Source of the DNA: Marinobacter mobilis
GTDB lineage: Bacteria > Pseudomonadota > Gammaproteobacteria > Pseudomonadales > Oleiphilaceae
DNA: 64,000 nucleotides
Assembly: GCF_900106945.1 (NCBI RefSeq)
Contig: NZ_FNNE01000008.1
Location: forward strand, 113,719-177,718
Reading direction: 5' to 3'
The notes below the pieces were generated by a model that ran no database searches, was not told the DNA's origin, and saw only the letters and a program-made list of their open reading frames with translations. Position 1 is the first letter of the stretch, and each line of letters starts with the position of its first letter. This document shows positions 9,293 to 17,980 of the stretch, piece by piece. A program made the position numbers and the translations under genes.

Positions 9293-10410
9293 TCGTTGAT
9301 CTGTTCAGCATAGCGTTGGTATTGGTCCGCAATCAGTCGGTAGTCGAGGAACCTGACGTTCTCTTTACTGACAACCGGGGGGGCCAACAGGATGTCGTCA
9401 ATGGCCTTTGCGAGGGCGTCGATATCGCCACGTGGGACGATCCAGCGGCTCAGTTCTCCGTTGAGAAGTTCGTTGGAGCCACCCGCATCAGTGGCGACCA
9501 CAGGGGTTCCAGCGACCAGGCTTTCTACGATCACAGTCGGTAAGCCTTCAACATCAGAGCTGGATACATACAGTTTGGCATGGCTGAACGCGGGTAGAAT
9601 ATCTGGGCAAAAACCGGCAAAGATCACATGTTCCGAAATGCTGAGTTGGTCCGCCAGCGTTTTCAGTTTGCCCAATAACTTCCCATCACCAAATATCACC
9701 AGAGGATAATCTTTGCGGGTTTTTGCGTAAGCCCTTAACAGGACATCGAAGCGCTTTGTGCGATCCGGCCGGCCGGCGGCCATTAGATAGCTGTCGGGCA
9801 GCCCTGCCGGTGCTGGTTGGCTCATTTCCTGTCGCAGGCGTTCGAAATCAAAGCCATTGTGTATGGTTTTAATGCTCTGAGGGCGAGCGCCGATTTTTTG
9901 CACCATGTCGCTGGCGACATCGTCCGATACCGTTAGCAATTTTTTGCCACTGTAGATCTTTCGGTACAGCCAACGATAAAACGGCTTTTTCAGACCGCGG
10001 TGACGGCTGATGAAATTCTCATATTTGCAGCTATGCACAATGACGTAGTTGCGGCCGATACCGGCATGCATCGGAATGCAACTTTGCCCATGGTAGAACA
10101 CCGCATTGTAGTCAGCTGATTGCAGAGACTGCTTCAACTGCCTCGAGAAAAGCTTACTGAACAGATAGTAGTATCCATGCTTGCCAAAAATCGCAGTAAA
10201 AAGCTTGGAGAACAGTTTGCTGGCGCGGTGGTCTTTGCAAAGGCCAAAAATGGGAAGGAATTTGTCATTGCCTTGTAAGGGGCCAGGGTCTTCCCAAAAA
10301 ATACAGTCAACGTCTACACGCCGGCGCCGGAGCTCATTGGCAACATCCAGCGTTACCCGATAGAGCGATTGTTCGTAAGTCGATCCACCCAGAATAAAGG
10401 CGATTTTCAT
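9289..10410 (-). CDS. Glycosyltransferase family 1 (GT-B)
   Basis: 373 residues with the two-Rossmann GT-B plan. The N-terminal domain starts MKIAFILGGSTYEQSLYRV. The C-terminal donor domain shows AAGRPDRTKRFDVLLRAY, VIFGDGKLLGKL, HVIFAGF and the nucleotide-sugar signature SSSDVEGLPTVIVESLVAGTPVVA with EGLP and a following glutamate. Predicted to add one sugar at the cytoplasmic face during core or O-unit assembly. It follows the nucleotidyltransferase gene by 9 nt and is coupled to the WavE-family gene by a 4-nt overlap. The sugar cannot be read from sequence. Confidence 0.87.
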   Translation of the reverse strand: MKIAFILGGSTYEQSLYRVTLDVANELRRRRVDVDCIFWEDPGPLQGNDKFLPIFGLCKDHRASKLFSKLFTAIFGKHGYYYLFSKLFSRQLKQSLQSADYNAVFYHGQSCIPMHAGIGRNYVIVHSCKYENFISRHRGLKKPFYRWLYRKIYSGKKLLTVSDDVASDMVQKIGARPQSIKTIHNGFDFERLRQEMSQPAPAGLPDSYLMAAGRPDRTKRFDVLLRAYAKTRKDYPLVIFGDGKLLGKLKTLADQLSISEHVIFAGFCPDILPAFSHAKLYVSSSDVEGLPTVIVESLVAGTPVVATDAGGSNELLNGELSRWIVPRGDIDALAKAIDDILLAPPVVSKENVRFLDYRLIADQYQRYAEQINE

Positions 10411-10419
10411 GCGGATTCG

Positions 10420-11154
10420 CTATTTGCTGATGAATGAATTCTGGAAATCCCGGTATTCATCCGGCGTGCCACAGAATATAACGTCTTCACGGGGAATCAG
10501 GTGATAGAAAATGGATCGCCCCATTTCAATGAGCTGATTATAAAGGGGGGCCACGTAGAGCTCACCTTTCGCCCACTGATCTGTAGGCTTGCTGAGGTAG
10601 TGCTCGTAACTCAGCAGAAAGTCGTTCACATCGGAGAAGTGATACAGGCCGGTGCTGCAAAGGTTCGATATTGGCTGTTTTTCCGCGGTTTCGAGCACTC
10701 TGAGACTGCCATCCCCGGCGGGGCGTGCAAATGACCAGTTGTCACCAGACCCTTCAAAGACATCGAGAAAGCCGTCACCAACATGTTCAGGCTCCGGAAA
10801 GCGGAAGCCGGGGCGGAAGGTGTCGATATTGAAGATGGTAACCGGCCCCTCACAGGTATCGGCCTTTTTCAGTGCCAGGTAGACCGTTTCGGCCTGCCCC
10901 CGGGTTTCCTGATCCAGGACAACGATCTCGTAATCGGTAATTCCCATCTGTTGGCACTGCTGATCAACAAACGCCGGCGTATCGAAAATGTCCCGGACGA
11001 TGAACATGAAAGGCTGGGATTGGAAGTAGTGTTCAAAGCTGGCAACAGAATGCTCGAACAGGGTTTTGCCATGGGCGTCGAGCATGTACTTTGGCTTGTC
11101 GAAGCCCGCCTTGAAAAAGCGGGAGCTGAGGCCCGCCATGGGGATAACGATCAT
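10420..11154 (-). CDS. Nucleotidyltransferase (NTP_transferase family, sugar/alcohol-phosphate activation)
   Basis: 244 residues of one GT-A-like nucleotidyltransferase domain. The start MIVIPMAGLSSRFFKAGF is a variant of the GxGxR(x)3-7PK NTP-binding loop, followed by DKPKYML. IFNIDTF near residues 125-130 holds the metal-binding aspartate. Such enzymes couple a sugar phosphate or small alcohol phosphate to a nucleotide. The start ATG overlaps the TGA of the larger kinase fusion (ATGA), so the two are probably made together. The substrate is unknown. It lacks the left-handed beta-helix of acyltransferase fusions. Confidence 0.8.
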   Translation of the reverse strand: MIVIPMAGLSSRFFKAGFDKPKYMLDAHGKTLFEHSVASFEHYFQSQPFMFIVRDIFDTPAFVDQQCQQMGITDYEIVVLDQETRGQAETVYLALKKADTCEGPVTIFNIDTFRPGFRFPEPEHVGDGFLDVFEGSGDNWSFARPAGDGSLRVLETAEKQPISNLCSTGLYHFSDVNDFLLSYEHYLSKPTDQWAKGELYVAPLYNQLIEMGRSIFYHLIPREDVIFCGTPDEYRDFQNSFISK

Positions 11155-12752
11155 TGTTGGTGCCTTATCATCAATTCGTAGAGCCGGAAGGCATTTGCCA
11201 GCAGGGCATCCTGCCGGTCGGGGTCATCGGCATGCAGCGGTAGCATCGACAGGAACAGCTGGATTTGCATGGCGTACAGCTCAACCGGCGTCAGTGAAAA
11301 CTGTTCTTCGACCATTTCCAGAAAGTGTTGCTGCACGTCGCGCTGCCGCTTGTGATCGGGGAGCTCAATCCTGATCCGGTCGCCGCTGATGGTGGTCGTG
11401 TGATAGCCGGCAATAATCCAGTCATAGAGCCCGAGGATGGAATGGCTCAGCTTGGCCAAGTCATAACGGGTGTCACCGTAACTGCTGAGCTCACCATCCA
11501 GGGTGATCCCTCTGGGGTCTATCACCTTGATCCGGTTGGTACGGAAGTCATACAGAATGTTGCTGAAGCAGAAGTCTCCGTGCATCAGGCAGTGCTGGGT
11601 CGCGACGGAGGGGAGGCGACAGCCGCTTTCCCGCTCGAGGTCGGCAATGGACAGTGCCAGGGAGGGGGCGGAATCCGGTCCATAGTGCCAGACCTTATCC
11701 TTGCTGATACCGCGTTCCTGGCAAAACGTGTTCAGGCGCTCACCGGTCTTGGTGTTGAAGAGATCTGCCAGCGAGGTGGATGGCTGCCCCTCCGGTGCCG
11801 GATAGGACCGACAGTCCCCCAGAAAGGTCAGACACTTCTGAAGAATCTTGCGCCACAACAGGGGAGGGATATCTGCGAACACATACAGCTCATTCAGCGC
11901 TGTGTGGTGCAGGTATTCCAGGCGATAGGTAAAGGAATGACCGCCTTTGTCCGGGCTGCCAAGATATTGGGGAGTGTACTGTCGCATCATGGGTGGCAGG
12001 CTTTCAAACCACCGGGCTTCACCTTCAATCTTACGGTCGTTTTCGCTGGATTTCTCGATCCAGCCCGGGGTGATTCTCAACTCATTGAACATGCGTTGAG
12101 TGGTGAAGGTGGATTTGGAGTGGTAGTAACTGTTGGCGTGGCCAAAGTCCAGCCAGTTGCTGACCTTGACGGTACTCAGTCCAACCGCATTGCGGTAACG
12201 GGCGAGCCCCTGCAGGAAGTTCCAGTTGCATTGGGTGATGCAGCGAATCAATTGCCGGGGATTGCTGAACTTGAAATACCCGGTCACCACACTGTGATCC
12301 TGAAAAGCCAGAGCATCGTTGCTGCTGACGAGCCAGTTATCATCGTCATCAGTCACGACAGCCCAGTTGTAGTTATCCTCAACCTGGGCAGTGGCAACGA
12401 TGTTGTCACCCGGGGGTAGGGGGGTAATCAGGGTATCTCCGAACAATACGTGCAAGGGCGAATCGTGTGCGGAGTCAGCCAGGTTCAATGCTGCCACCAG
12501 CGAAGCGCCCAGACTCAGACCGTCGGGTATGCTCAGCAGGGTAACGCTGTGCCGCTCCAGCCAAAGCCGGTCCCGGTCTCCGACGGTGAATGACTCCGGC
12601 AGGGACAGGTAAACCTGACTTTGTCCGGGGGCTGATTTGACCTGGTGCTGAAACAGTCGTCGATTACCCAGTGGCAGGAAACTTGGTGGCAGACCGCCAA
12701 ATTCGGACCGCAGTTCCGGGCTGATATAGTCCGCAGACATGATCAGGAACAT
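11151..12752 (-). CDS. Nucleotidyltransferase-like / aminoglycoside-phosphotransferase-like kinase fusion
   Basis: 533 residues in two parts. Residues 1 to about 230 resemble a GT-A nucleotidyltransferase (FGGLPPSFLPLGNRRLFQHQ, VLFGDTLI, and a late WLDFGHANSYYHSK segment found in capsule enzymes), but the glycine/arginine loop is degenerate, so this half may bind a substrate rather than catalyse. Residues about 280-533 form an APH/choline-kinase fold: MHGDFCFSN with His391-Gly-Asp393 as catalytic loop and VIDPRG as the metal-binding segment. It overlaps the HAD gene by 10 nt and the nucleotidyltransferase by 4 nt. I infer phosphorylation of a small hydroxyl compound; the compound is not identifiable. 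Met5 is an alternative start. Confidence 0.75.
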   Translation of the reverse strand: MFLIMSADYISPELRSEFGGLPPSFLPLGNRRLFQHQVKSAPGQSQVYLSLPESFTVGDRDRLWLERHSVTLLSIPDGLSLGASLVAALNLADSAHDSPLHVLFGDTLITPLPPGDNIVATAQVEDNYNWAVVTDDDDNWLVSSNDALAFQDHSVVTGYFKFSNPRQLIRCITQCNWNFLQGLARYRNAVGLSTVKVSNWLDFGHANSYYHSKSTFTTQRMFNELRITPGWIEKSSENDRKIEGEARWFESLPPMMRQYTPQYLGSPDKGGHSFTYRLEYLHHTALNELYVFADIPPLLWRKILQKCLTFLGDCRSYPAPEGQPSTSLADLFNTKTGERLNTFCQERGISKDKVWHYGPDSAPSLALSIADLERESGCRLPSVATQHCLMHGDFCFSNILYDFRTNRIKVIDPRGITLDGELSSYGDTRYDLAKLSHSILGLYDWIIAGYHTTTISGDRIRIELPDHKRQRDVQQHFLEMVEEQFSLTPVELYAMQIQLFLSMLPLHADDPDRQDALLANAFRLYELMIRHQQ

Positions 12753-13126
12753 GAATGCTTTTCCTGCTCAATCAATTCTTCAATTTCTTCGGGGGTAAGA
12801 CGGGTAAATTCAGACGGCCGGATTGCCCGGTCATCCACGTAGAAACCGTCAAACCCGCACCAGGGTTTACCAACGAGAATTTCATCGTAGGGAACGTTGT
12901 GCCGCTTCAGCCATTCTGTGATCACGGGCAGCGTGTGCACGTTGATCTTGCCGACATTTCCTTCGAAGGTGCGCATGTTGCGCGCCGTCTGGATAATGAT
13001 TTCAAAGCCCAAGGATTTGTATTCCCTGAGTTTTTCAATGAGCTCGATGTTTGGCAGTACATTCGGGTAATCCGATGTATTGGCCAGGGTGATGGTTCCA
13101 TCAAGGTCTACGACAAGTTTCTTCAC
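12743..13126 (-). CDS. Small capless HAD-family phosphatase (capsule/LPS type)
   Basis: 127 residues, start GTG. HAD motif I is LVVDLDGTI (nucleophile Asp7, general acid Asp9), motif II is QTARN with the threonine, a lysine region GKPWCGFDG follows and motif IV is YVDDRAI. There is no cap domain, as in small HAD enzymes annotated as capsular biosynthesis proteins. It probably dephosphorylates a small phosphorylated intermediate of the adjacent activation pathway. The downstream fusion gene overlaps it by 10 nt; gmhB ends 24 nt upstream of its start. Confidence 0.78.
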   Translation of the reverse strand: MKKLVVDLDGTITLANTSDYPNVLPNIELIEKLREYKSLGFEIIIQTARNMRTFEGNVGKINVHTLPVITEWLKRHNVPYDEILVGKPWCGFDGFYVDDRAIRPSEFTRLTPEEIEELIEQEKHSCS

Positions 13127-13150
13127 GGTGTTCCCGCATCGAACGTTAGG

Positions 13151-13699
13151 TTAGTGGTGAGCCTGTTGCACGGCTTCGGCGGCTGAGTGCCAGACCTCAT
13201 CGGCCAGTTCCAGGTCGGCCGGATTCAGTGTCTGGCCGGATTTTACCAGAATCTTGCGGCCGAGACCGGCAGCGCGGGCAGCTTCCATGTCGCTGCGCTT
13301 GTCACCAACCATGACGCAATGCTCGGGTGTCAGTGCAAACGCTTCCAGTCCCTGCTCAATCATCCCCGGAGCGGGCTTTCGGCAGTGGCAATGTCGCTCC
13401 TGCTCGGTGCCATAGTCGGGATGGTGAGGGCAGTGGTAGACCCGGCTGATTTCCACGCCTTCGTCGCGGAAGCGGCCGACCATCCATTCGGTCAGGTCCT
13501 GGAACTGCTGCTCACTGTACATGCCCCGGGCGATGCCGGACTGGTTGGTGACTACAATCAGCAGGTAACCCAGCGACTGGAAGTGGCGGCAGGCCTCGAA
13601 AATACCGTCGACAAACTCGAAGTCTTCCGGTTTGTGGACATAGCCGTGGTCGACGTTGATCACGCCATCCCGGTCGAGGAAAACGGCCTTGGTATTCAT
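13151..13699 (-). CDS. gmhB: D-glycero-beta-D-manno-heptose-1,7-bisphosphate 7-phosphatase
   Basis: 182-residue HAD phosphatase that removes the 7-phosphate during ADP-heptose synthesis. Motif I is FLDRDGVIN, motif II VVTNQSGIARG, followed by the zinc loop Cys-Pro-His-His-Pro (CPHHPD) and CHCRKP that define GmhB, then motif IV MVGDKRSDMEAA. Start ATG overlaps the stop of the preceding family 9 glycosyltransferase (ATGA). It stands with gmhA and hldE on the same strand and hldD just across the divergent junction, so the whole ADP-heptose pathway is local. Confidence 0.93.
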   Translation of the reverse strand: MNTKAVFLDRDGVINVDHGYVHKPEDFEFVDGIFEACRHFQSLGYLLIVVTNQSGIARGMYSEQQFQDLTEWMVGRFRDEGVEISRVYHCPHHPDYGTEQERHCHCRKPAPGMIEQGLEAFALTPEHCVMVGDKRSDMEAARAAGLGRKILVKSGQTLNPADLELADEVWHSAAEAVQQAHH

Positions 13700-14739
13700 A
13701 GTGATTGCTCCGTGACTACGCGGTCGAACATGGTGCAGACCTGTTCTTTGCTGATGTGCTCCATCAGTTCGTGGCCCTTCAGGCGCTGGCCCCAGGGTAG
13801 CTGATCGGCGGGTTTGCCGTGGTGTTGCTCAATAAGGCGCGAATACGCATCCACCACATAGTTTTGCCAGCTGTAGGGGCCGGTCCGGGCAGGGTTGCTG
13901 TGGGCATAGAGGCCAATAACCGGTGTGCCGGCGGCAACCGCCATATGCGCCGGCCCGGTATCCGGGGCCAGCACCAGGTCAGCGGCCCGCAATAGGGCAA
14001 ACAGCTGTTTGAGGCTCGATTGGCCGACCAGATTAATTGGCGGATGGTTGCAGCTGCCCATGATGTCGCTGGCCAGCGTCAGTTCCAGTTCCGTGGGGCC
14101 GCCACAGAGATACACCGAGAAGCCATTTTGTGCAGCATGGTCTGCCACGGTGGCGTAGCGTTCGGGATGCCAGTTGCGTTCCCGCGCCGAGGCGGCGGGA
14201 ACGATCACCAGGTGGCCGCGGGTGTTTGGCGCGAGCTGATCCCGGGCCCAGCGTTGATCCTCGTCGGCCACCGGAATATCCCAGGCCGGAGGTGCCAGGG
14301 GGGCCCCCAGAGCGGCGGCAAACTGCAGGAAGGTATCCAGCACATGGGGGCGGCTGGCGGGCTGGATGCGTTCATTGATGAACAGGCTGTGCAGTTCCTT
14401 GCTGCGAGCCTTGTCGTAGCCAATCCGGCGCTTGGCTGGTATGCAAAGGCTGGCGAGGTTGGCACGCAGAGCCACCTGCATCTGCAGCAGCACATCAAAT
14501 CGGCGACCAGCCATGTGCCGGCGCAGCGTGCGGAAGGCCGCCAGGCCATCCTTCTTGTTGAAAACCACGAACTCGATGCCGGGCAGGCCCTGTAGCAACG
14601 CAGCTTCGGCTTTGCCAATCACCCACGTGATGCTGGCTTGCGGGTGCTGACGCTGAATTGCCTGTACCGCTGCCACCGCATTGCAGGTATCACCAATGGC
14701 GGAAAGCCGGAGCACACAGATGGAATTGAGTGTGCTCAA
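13696..14739 (-). CDS. Glycosyltransferase family 9 (heptosyltransferase I-like)
   Basis: 347 residues of the ADP-heptose:LPS heptosyltransferase fold. RLSAIGDTCNAVAAVQAIQ near the N-terminus corresponds to the conserved RxSxxGD motif, and LAPDTGPAHMAVAAGTPVIGLY near residue 255 is the ADP-heptose binding signature DTGxxH. Probably transfers a heptose to Kdo or the growing inner core at the cytoplasmic face. Translation appears to start at a TTG with AGAGG five nt upstream, directly after the hldE stop; no nearby in-frame ATG fits. It could be WaaC or a later heptosyltransferase; the second GT9 protein here is clearly WaaF-like. Confidence 0.85.
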   Translation of the reverse strand: MSTLNSICVLRLSAIGDTCNAVAAVQAIQRQHPQASITWVIGKAEAALLQGLPGIEFVVFNKKDGLAAFRTLRRHMAGRRFDVLLQMQVALRANLASLCIPAKRRIGYDKARSKELHSLFINERIQPASRPHVLDTFLQFAAALGAPLAPPAWDIPVADEDQRWARDQLAPNTRGHLVIVPAASARERNWHPERYATVADHAAQNGFSVYLCGGPTELELTLASDIMGSCNHPPINLVGQSSLKQLFALLRAADLVLAPDTGPAHMAVAAGTPVIGLYAHSNPARTGPYSWQNYVVDAYSRLIEQHHGKPADQLPWGQRLKGHELMEHISKEQVCTMFDRVVTEQSL

Positions 14740-14740
14740 G

Positions 14741-16186
14741 TCAGCCTCTTACCCGGGTAATCAGTCCAGTGGTTGAGCGGCCTTCCAGCAAGGGAATCAC
14801 GGCGACTTCACCGCCGGATTGCTGAACGAAATCTGAACCGACGATGGTGTCCACGGTGTAATCACCGCCCTTGGCCAATACCTGGGGACGAACGCGCTTG
14901 ATCAGCTGTTCCGGGGTGTCGTGTTCGTCGGCGTTGTCGCCAAAGGGGAGTACCCAGTCAACGCAGGCGAGGGCCGCCAGGACTTCCATGCGATCCTCCA
15001 GGCAGTTGACGGGGCGTTCCTCACCTTTCAGTCGGCGGACTGAGGCATCACTGTTCAGTCCCACCACCAGACGGTCACCGAGGGCGCGTGCCTGGGCCAG
15101 ATAGCGTACGTGTCCGGCGTGGAGAATGTCGAAGCAACCGTTGGTGAATACAATGCGCTCGCCTTGCTCGCGGGCATAGTCGATGTGCAGAAGGCTTTGC
15201 TCCACGGTCGGGTGGTAGCCGGCGATCTTGGAGGACCAGACATGGCTGGCGCGGGCCGCCAGTTCTTCCGGAGACACGGTAGCAGCACCGAGTTTGCCAA
15301 CCACAATGCCGGCCGCGAGGTTGGCGAGCCAGGCGGCATCGGGCAGGTTATAGCCGGCGCTGATCATGGTGCCGAGGGTAGCGATCACGGTATCACCGGC
15401 GCCGGTGACATCGCTGACCTCCAGCACTTCAGCCGGGAAGTGGTGATGTTCGTCTGGGGTGATCAGGCTCATGCCATGTTCGCTGCGGGTCAGCAGCATG
15501 TTCTCGATGCCGCAGGAGGACAGCATGGCGCGGGCGGATGCCAGCATGCTTTCGTCGGAACTGTCGTCGCCGCCGGCTGCGCGGAACTCGGTCAGGTTGG
15601 GGGTGATGATGGTGGCGCCCCGGTAAATTGAAAAATCCTTGCTTTTCGGGTCGACCAGCACCCGTTTACCGGCCGCACGGGCCGCGGTAATAATGCCGCC
15701 TACGGCTCCCAGGGTTCCCTTGGCGTAGTCACTGACGATGACTGTGTCATAGTCGCCGACCAGTTTCTCGAAGCGTTGTCTCAGCGCGTCGGCATGTTCA
15801 GGGCCAAACGCCTCTTCCATATCCAGCCGAACCATCTGCTGGTGCCGCGAAATAATGCGGGATTTGGAGATGGTGCGGATATCCGGTCGTGGCATCAGCT
15901 CGGAGCGAACCTTCTCCCGGGACAGGATGTCGCCGAGCAGTTCGCCTTCGGTATCCTGGCCAATCAGCCCCAGGAGGGTGGCTTGCCCATCCAGGTGCGC
16001 GATATTACGGGCGACGTTGGCGGCTCCGCCAGCGCGGTCTTCGGTATGAGCCACCTTGACCACAGGCACGGGGGCTTCCGGGGAAATGCGTTGGGTATCC
16101 CCCATGAAGTAGCGGTCGAGCATGACATCGCCCACCACCAGCACGGAGGCATTCTGCAGCTGATCCATTCGTGCCGGGTCGATCAT
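14741..16186 (-). CDS. hldE: Bifunctional heptose-7-phosphate kinase / heptose-1-phosphate adenylyltransferase
   Basis: 481 residues, the normal length of HldE (RfaE). The N-terminal PfkB-type kinase (about 1-320) shows [19 protein letters not shown] and the catalytic DVTGAGDTV. The C-terminal nucleotidyltransferase (about 345-475) shows [13 protein letters not shown] with the HxGH motif and [15 protein letters not shown]. The kinase makes heptose 1,7-bisphosphate and the second domain adds AMP after GmhB has acted. The ATG overlaps the gmhA stop (ATGA) and the stop sits one base before the TTG of the GT9 gene, so gmhA-hldE-GT9-gmhB reads as one coupled unit. Confidence 0.96.
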   Translation of the reverse strand: MIDPARMDQLQNASVLVVGDVMLDRYFMGDTQRISPEAPVPVVKVAHTEDRAGGAANVARNIAHLDGQATLLGLIGQDTEGELLGDILSREKVRSELMPRPDIRTISKSRIISRHQQMVRLDMEEAFGPEHADALRQRFEKLVGDYDTVIVSDYAKGTLGAVGGIITAARAAGKRVLVDPKSKDFSIYRGATIITPNLTEFRAAGGDDSSDESMLASARAMLSSCGIENMLLTRSEHGMSLITPDEHHHFPAEVLEVSDVTGAGDTVIATLGTMISAGYNLPDAAWLANLAAGIVVGKLGAATVSPEELAARASHVWSSKIAGYHPTVEQSLLHIDYAREQGERIVFTNGCFDILHAGHVRYLAQARALGDRLVVGLNSDASVRRLKGEERPVNCLEDRMEVLAALACVDWVLPFGDNADEHDTPEQLIKRVRPQVLAKGGDYTVDTIVGSDFVQQSGGEVAVIPLLEGRSTTGLITRVRG

Positions 16187-16770
16187 GCCTGCAGTCCTCC
16201 GCTCACCACTACCTGGTCAACGGCCTCGCACAGCCAGTGGCCGATGAACATGTGGGCTTCCTGGATACGGGCTGTTTCATCGCAGGCGATAATGATGCTC
16301 AGTTTTGCGATATCTTTGACCCTGCCACCATCGCGGCCCGTCAGGGCAACCGTGCTGGCACCGAGCTCATTGGCAGCGGCCAGTGCCCGGTTGACGTTTT
16401 CGCTCTGGCCGGACGTGGTCAGGCCAATCACCAGATCTTCCGCCTTGCCAAGTCCCTGGACCTGACGCTCAAACACCGATTCAAACTCATAGTCGTTGGG
16501 GTGAGCGGTCAGAATGGAGGTGTCAGTGGTCAGGGCAATGGAGGCCAGGGGGCCGCGCTCGGCCTTGTAGCGGACCATGAACTCGGCGGCCAGGTGCTGG
16601 GCATCGGCCGCGCTGCCGCCATTCCCCAGGAAGATGACCTTGCCGCCTTTGCTCAGGCTTTGGCGGGTTAACTCAAGCAGCTGCTCCGCTTCGCCCTGAT
16701 ATTGATCCAGAATGGCGAAGGTTGCACGGTGCCGCTCCAGCGCGGCGAGAAAACTGCTTTCCTGGGACAT
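16183..16770 (-). CDS. gmhA: Sedoheptulose-7-phosphate isomerase (phosphoheptose isomerase)
   Basis: SIS-domain protein of 195 residues from the chosen start; first step of ADP-heptose synthesis. Signature segments are [18 protein letters not shown] (phosphosugar loop), [15 protein letters not shown] and [11 protein letters not shown], all typical of GmhA rather than the related DiaA. A longer frame begins at 16818, but a GGAGG five nt before the ATG at 16770 and the conserved [12 protein letters not shown] start favour the shorter form. It heads the minus-strand heptose run, diverging from hldD with about 270 nt between the two start codons. Confidence 0.92.
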   Translation of the reverse strand: MSQESSFLAALERHRATFAILDQYQGEAEQLLELTRQSLSKGGKVIFLGNGGSAADAQHLAAEFMVRYKAERGPLASIALTTDTSILTAHPNDYEFESVFERQVQGLGKAEDLVIGLTTSGQSENVNRALAAANELGASTVALTGRDGGRVKDIAKLSIIIACDETARIQEAHMFIGHWLCEAVDQVVVSGGLQA

Positions 16771-17038
16771 GGGTGCCTCCGGTTCGGGACGGGCCTGAAT
16801 GTTCGCTGGCCAGAACAAATGGGTATCGGATCAAAGCCGAAAGTGTACCATGGTGCCCAGGTGCGGCCCAGAGTGCGATGGGGCCCTAACCAATCGGTAA
16901 TTCCCGTCCCGTCTCAGTCGGTTGCCGCATGGGCGCGCGGGCGGGCTCGGTTTTAGACTGGCCGAAAAGAGGTTAGTATTAGTCCGGCATGTTACAGGGC
17001 TGGCCAGCCCGTCAATATTCCCTCAGGAGAAGGTATCC

Positions 17039-17980
17039 ATGATTGTCGTCACCGGCGGCGCCGGGTTTATCGGAGCCAACATTGTTCACGCATTGAACCA
17101 GCGCGGAGAAACCAACATCCTGGTGGTTGATGATCTCAAGGATGGCACCCGTTTCCGCAATCTGGCGGAGCTTGATATCGCCGATTACATGGACAAGCAC
17201 GAGTTCCTGGCACTGGTTAAGGCAAATGCGCTGCCAAAGGGCATTCGTGCGGTGTTCCACGAAGGCGCCTGTTCCGATACAACGGAGTGGGACGGCCAGT
17301 TCATGATGGAGAACAACTACACCTACTCCAAGGTGCTTCTGCACTGGTGCCTGGACCATCAGGTTCCCTTCCTGTACGCCTCCAGTGCCGCGGTGTATGG
17401 CGCCAGCAGCGATTTCCGCGAGCAGCGTGAGTGTGAGAAACCGCTGAACGTCTACGGCTATTCCAAGTGGCAGTTTGACCAGTATGTACGCCGACTGATG
17501 CCAGAAATTGAGAGCCAGGTGGTCGGATTCCGCTACTTCAACGTCTATGGTCCCCGTGAACAGCACAAAGGCAAGATGGCATCGGTGGCCTATCATCTGC
17601 ATGAACAGATCAAAGTCGGCCAGAACCCGAAACTGTTCGAGGGATGGGACGGCTATTCCGATGGCGGCCAGCAACGGGACTTCGTCTACGTGGACGACGT
17701 CTGCCAGGTCAACCTGTGGTTTATGGATAACCCGGGCCAGTCCGGCATCTTCAATCTCGGTACCGGCCGGGCTCAGTCATTCCTCGAAGTGGCGGAAGCG
17801 GTGATTCAGCACCACGGTAAGGGGAGTGTCGAATTTATCCCCTTCCCGGACGAGTTGAAGGGGCGGTACCAGAGCTTTACCCAAGCCGACATCAGCGCGT
17901 TGCGTGCGGCCGGCTATTCGGAGCCTTTTGCCTCTGTTGCCGAAGGTGTCGAGCGCTATCTGCAGTGGCTTGAGCGATGA
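17039..17980 (+). CDS. hldD: ADP-L-glycero-D-manno-heptose 6-epimerase
   Basis: NADP-dependent short-chain dehydrogenase-type epimerase of 313 residues, last step of ADP-heptose synthesis. The start [16 protein letters not shown] is the nucleotide loop GGxGFIG, followed by [19 protein letters not shown], the serine of YASSAAVYG, and the catalytic [10 protein letters not shown] (YxxxK). [11 protein letters not shown] and RDFVYVDDV are family marks. The frame is open back to 16922, but AGGAGAAGG sits just before the ATG at 17039 and homology begins there. Its stop overlaps the waaF ATG by 4 nt. Confidence 0.97.
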   Translation: MIVVTGGAGFIGANIVHALNQRGETNILVVDDLKDGTRFRNLAELDIADYMDKHEFLALVKANALPKGIRAVFHEGACSDTTEWDGQFMMENNYTYSKVLLHWCLDHQVPFLYASSAAVYGASSDFREQRECEKPLNVYGYSKWQFDQYVRRLMPEIESQVVGFRYFNVYGPREQHKGKMASVAYHLHEQIKVGQNPKLFEGWDGYSDGGQQRDFVYVDDVCQVNLWFMDNPGQSGIFNLGTGRAQSFLEVAEAVIQHHGKGSVEFIPFPDELKGRYQSFTQADISALRAAGYSEPFASVAEGVERYLQWLER

